The notes under the pieces were generated by a model. That model did no database searches, was not told the origin of the DNA, and worked only from the letters and a program-made list of their open reading frames with translations. This document shows positions 62,083 to 64,000 of a stretch of 64,000 bases of DNA, one piece after another (the stretch's first letter is position 1; each line of letters opens with the position of its first letter). A program made the position numbers and the translations under genes. Source of the stretch: Streptomyces sp. SM11 (lineage in GTDB: Bacteria > Actinomycetota > Actinomycetes > Streptomycetales > Streptomycetaceae); assembly GCF_002910905.1 (NCBI RefSeq), contig NZ_NEUE01000212.1, positions 46,101-110,100 of the forward strand, given 5' to 3'.

Positions 62083-63476
62083 GCGCAGCAGCCACCGGCC
62101 GGCGTGGGCTCCTCGGCGGCCGCGGTGCCGGCGGGCGCGGCAGCACCGATCTGGACCACGGAAGGCTCAGGGGCGCAGCAGCCTCCGCCGTCCGTCTCTG
62201 CCGCGGCAGGGGTGTCGAAGAGTCCGGCGCCGCCGCAGACTCCGGTCTCGGGGAGGGTGAGTTCGACGCGGTCGGCGGACTCAATGTCACCCGCGAGAGC
62301 GGCGGTCACGGAGCGGACCTGCTCGTATCCGGTCATGGCGAGGAAGGTGGGGGCGCGGCCGTAGGACTTCATGCCGACGAGGTAGACGCCCTGCTCGGGG
62401 TGGGACAGCTCGCGATGTCCGTGCGGGTAGACGGTGCCGCATGAGTGCTGGTTCGGGTCGATGAGCGGGGCCAGTTCGGTGGGTGCCTGGAGGCGCTCGT
62501 CCAGGCCGAGGCGGAGCTCGGACAGGAAGGACAGGTCGGGGCGCAGGCCGGTCAGGACGATCACTTCGTCCACCGGGTCGAGGCGGCGCCCGTCCTCAGC
62601 CACCAGGGTCAGGCGCTCGTCGTCACCGCGTTCGATGACTTCCGTACGGAAGCCGGTGACGGCGTCGGCGTGCCCGGCGTCGACGGCGGCCTTCGCCGCC
62701 AGGCCCAGGGCGCCGCGGGCGGGGAGCTGGTCGGCGGTGCCGCCGCCGAAGGTGGAGCCGCTGATTCCACGGCGCAGGATCCAGACGGAGTGGGTGCCGG
62801 GCTCGTCCTTGGCGACGTTGGCGAGCGAGGCGAGCGCGGTGAATGCGGAGGCGCCGGAGCCGATGACGGCGGTGCGCTTGCCGGCGTACCGGGCGCGCAT
62901 GGCGGGGTCCTTGAGGTCGGGGATGCGGTAGGAGATGCGGACCGAGGCGGCGTGCTCACCGAGGGCGGGAAGTCCGTCGGCGCCGATGGGGCTGGGCGTG
63001 GACCAGGTGCCGGAGGCGTCGATCACTGCCCGAGCGAGGATGCGCGCCTCTGTGCCGTCCGCGCTCCTGGTGCGGACGGTGAAGGGCTGCTGCTCACGGT
63101 CCGCGTCGACGATGCGGTCGCGGCCGAGGCGGGAGACACCGGTGACGGTCGTGCCGTAGCGGACCCTGTCACCGAGGACGTCGGCGAGCGGCTGGAGGTA
63201 CTTCTCCGCCCAGTCCGCGCCGGAGGGGTAGGTGCCGCCGTCGGGCGTGGTCCAGCCGGTCGGGGACAGGAGCTTCTCGGCGGCCGGGTCCACGAGCTCG
63301 GACCACGTCGAGAACAGTCGTACGTGCCCCCACTCGCGTACCGCGGTGCCCGCTGCGGGACCGGCCTCCAGGACCAGGGTTTCCATGCCGCGTTCGGTGA
63401 GGTGGGCGGCGGCAGCCAGGCCGGCGGGGCCTGCTCCGATCACCACGGCGGGCAGGGCGGTGGCGGGCGCGTTCAC
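62079..63476 (-). CDS. FAD/NAD(P)-binding flavoprotein with Cys-rich tail
   Basis: 465 aa. FAD site AVVIGAGPAGLAAAAHLTERG at the N-terminus, NAD(P) site TAVIGSGASAFTALASLANV in the middle, and a closing GVYLVGMKSYGRAPTFLAMTGYEQ. The last 50 residues carry GVCGGAG, GGGCCAPEP and terminal GGCCA: five cysteines including two CC pairs, suited to binding a soft metal or metalloid. The GTG at 63476 is preferred (GGGGAG upstream, start directly before the FAD fold). Resembles the ArsO/ArsT-type flavoproteins of arsenic operons. Confidence 0.85.
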   Translation of the reverse strand: MNAPATALPAVVIGAGPAGLAAAAHLTERGMETLVLEAGPAAGTAVREWGHVRLFSTWSELVDPAAEKLLSPTGWTTPDGGTYPSGADWAEKYLQPLADVLGDRVRYGTTVTGVSRLGRDRIVDADREQQPFTVRTRSADGTEARILARAVIDASGTWSTPSPIGADGLPALGEHAASVRISYRIPDLKDPAMRARYAGKRTAVIGSGASAFTALASLANVAKDEPGTHSVWILRRGISGSTFGGGTADQLPARGALGLAAKAAVDAGHADAVTGFRTEVIERGDDERLTLVAEDGRRLDPVDEVIVLTGLRPDLSFLSELRLGLDERLQAPTELAPLIDPNQHSCGTVYPHGHRELSHPEQGVYLVGMKSYGRAPTFLAMTGYEQVRSVTAALAGDIESADRVELTLPETGVCGGAGLFDTPAAAETDGGGCCAPEPSVVQIGAAAPAGTAAAEEPTPAGGCCA

Positions 63477-63538
63477 GGTGACTCCCCAGGTTGTTTCGAC
63501 GGCTGTCGATGGCTTGCGCAGCCAGGATGACACCTGTA

Positions 63539-63552
63539 TTGATAGTCGTCAA
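63539..63552. promoter_or_regulatory. Dyad in the divergent flavoprotein/monooxygenase gap
   Basis: TTGA-TAGTCG-TCAA, an inverted repeat of the size bound by ArsR/SmtB repressors, midway between the two divergent starts. The arms are only four bases, so support is weak. No arsR gene is seen inside the window. Confidence 0.35.
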
Positions 63553-63592
63553 CTTAGGCATTCGTCGAAACTGAAGTGGGTGTGAGAGGGCG

Positions 63593-64000
63593 ATGGAGCA
63601 GCTCGATGTTGTGGTGATCGGTGGTGGCCAGTCCGGCCTTGCCGCCGCCGAAGCTCTGGTGCGGGAGAGCCTTCGGCCCGTGGTCCTGGAAGCTTCCGAT
63701 CATGCGGAGGGCTCGTGGCCGCGGTACTACGACAGCCTCACGCTGTTTTCCCCTGCCCGGTTCAGCGCCCTGCCCGGTCTAGCGTTGGGCGGGGACGGGG
63801 ACCGCTACCCCCATCGGGACGAGGTGGTTGATTACCTCCGCCGTTACGCGGACCGCCTGGGGGCCGAGGTCCGCACGCGCACCCGCGTCGTCAGCGTCGA
63901 GGGAGACGGAGGCGGGTTCAGGGTGACCACCGCTGACGGTCGGTGTATAGGTGCGGCCGGAATCGTCGCAGCGACGGGGGCCTTCGGGAATCCATTCCTG
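63593..64000 (+). CDS. Flavin-containing monooxygenase (ArsO-like), cut by the window end
   Basis: First 136 residues only. The FAD site is VVVIGGGQSGLAAAEALVRE, followed by GSWPRYYDSLTLFSPARFSALPG and IVAATGAFGNP, the pattern of small flavin monooxygenases often labelled ArsO in streptomycete arsenic clusters. GAGAGGG precedes the ATG at 63593. Divergent from the flavoprotein gene, so one regulator probably controls both sides. The substrate cannot be told from the visible part. Confidence 0.85.
   Translation, partial: MEQLDVVVIGGGQSGLAAAEALVRESLRPVVLEASDHAEGSWPRYYDSLTLFSPARFSALPGLALGGDGDRYPHRDEVVDYLRRYADRLGAEVRTRTRVVSVEGDGGGFRVTTADGRCIGAAGIVAATGAFGNPFL

Overview
The window is high-GC actinobacterial DNA and reads as a Streptomyces chromosome. 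The signs are GTG starts with GGAGG sites, 1-4 base start/stop overlaps, an XRE/DUF397 pair, a HrdA-type sigma factor, and the order zur-znu-glyS ... ppdK ... nirBD ... dgt-dnaG-hrdA. From memory that order matches the conserved core around S. coelicolor zur. Bases 1-50,500 are this core with a few accessory inserts. Bases 51,070-64,000 are foreign DNA accreted at a tRNA gene.

Core, left to right. Zinc module: zur, znuB, znuC, znuA (all minus), with two Zur-box-like dyads before znuA, then divergent glyS. Small genes and a TetR/DUF6463 pair follow; three 15-bp direct repeats lie between those two. Next is an accessory block of five coupled minus-strand genes (6,885-8,680), including two tandem paralogues, opposite an XRE-DUF397 pair. 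Then glsA, a DHA2 exporter with a divergent MmyB-type regulator, and dusB. A GntR/UTRA regulator faces a five-gene operon (binding protein, two permeases, ATPase, HAD phosphatase) of the 2-aminoethylphosphonate or Fe type. After that come ppdK, a DUF5937 regulator, a VOC protein, a PhoX-like protein, nirBD, a TSUP permease, a class F sortase with its neighbour, an internally deleted class IV aminotransferase, an FMN reductase behind a SoxR-like dyad, cutA, a cyclotransferase, a SanA-like protein, a CbiX-like chelatase, dgt, a ferredoxin reductase, dnaG, hrdA, a heterodimeric ABC exporter, a FGGY kinase and two tRNA-Asn genes.

Island. The 3' end of a CAT-anticodon tRNA (51,070-51,094) recurs exactly at 60,500-60,524. 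In both places about 185 bp of related sequence follows, with paired GTGCGGTAC repeats at the same spacing. This looks like tandem integration of related elements at one tRNA. Element A (about 9.4 kb) has no integrase gene. It carries vapBC, a TerC protein, sugar-hydrolase and stress-protein relics, a small HTH regulator, a second class F sortase with a DUF4397 surface protein, a heliorhodopsin gene (58,114-58,893; Lys245 and Glu114 both in place), IS5-type relics and a broken vapC copy. Element B begins at 60,524 and runs out of the window with an MFS exporter, a flavoprotein with a Cys-Cys tail, and a divergent flavin monooxygenase, which together resemble a metalloid-resistance set.

The main candidate for something new is the heliorhodopsin. 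It sits between two same-facing IS5-like ends on an accreted island, with no retinal-synthesis gene in view. No CRISPR array, rRNA operon, replication origin or large biosynthetic cluster was seen.
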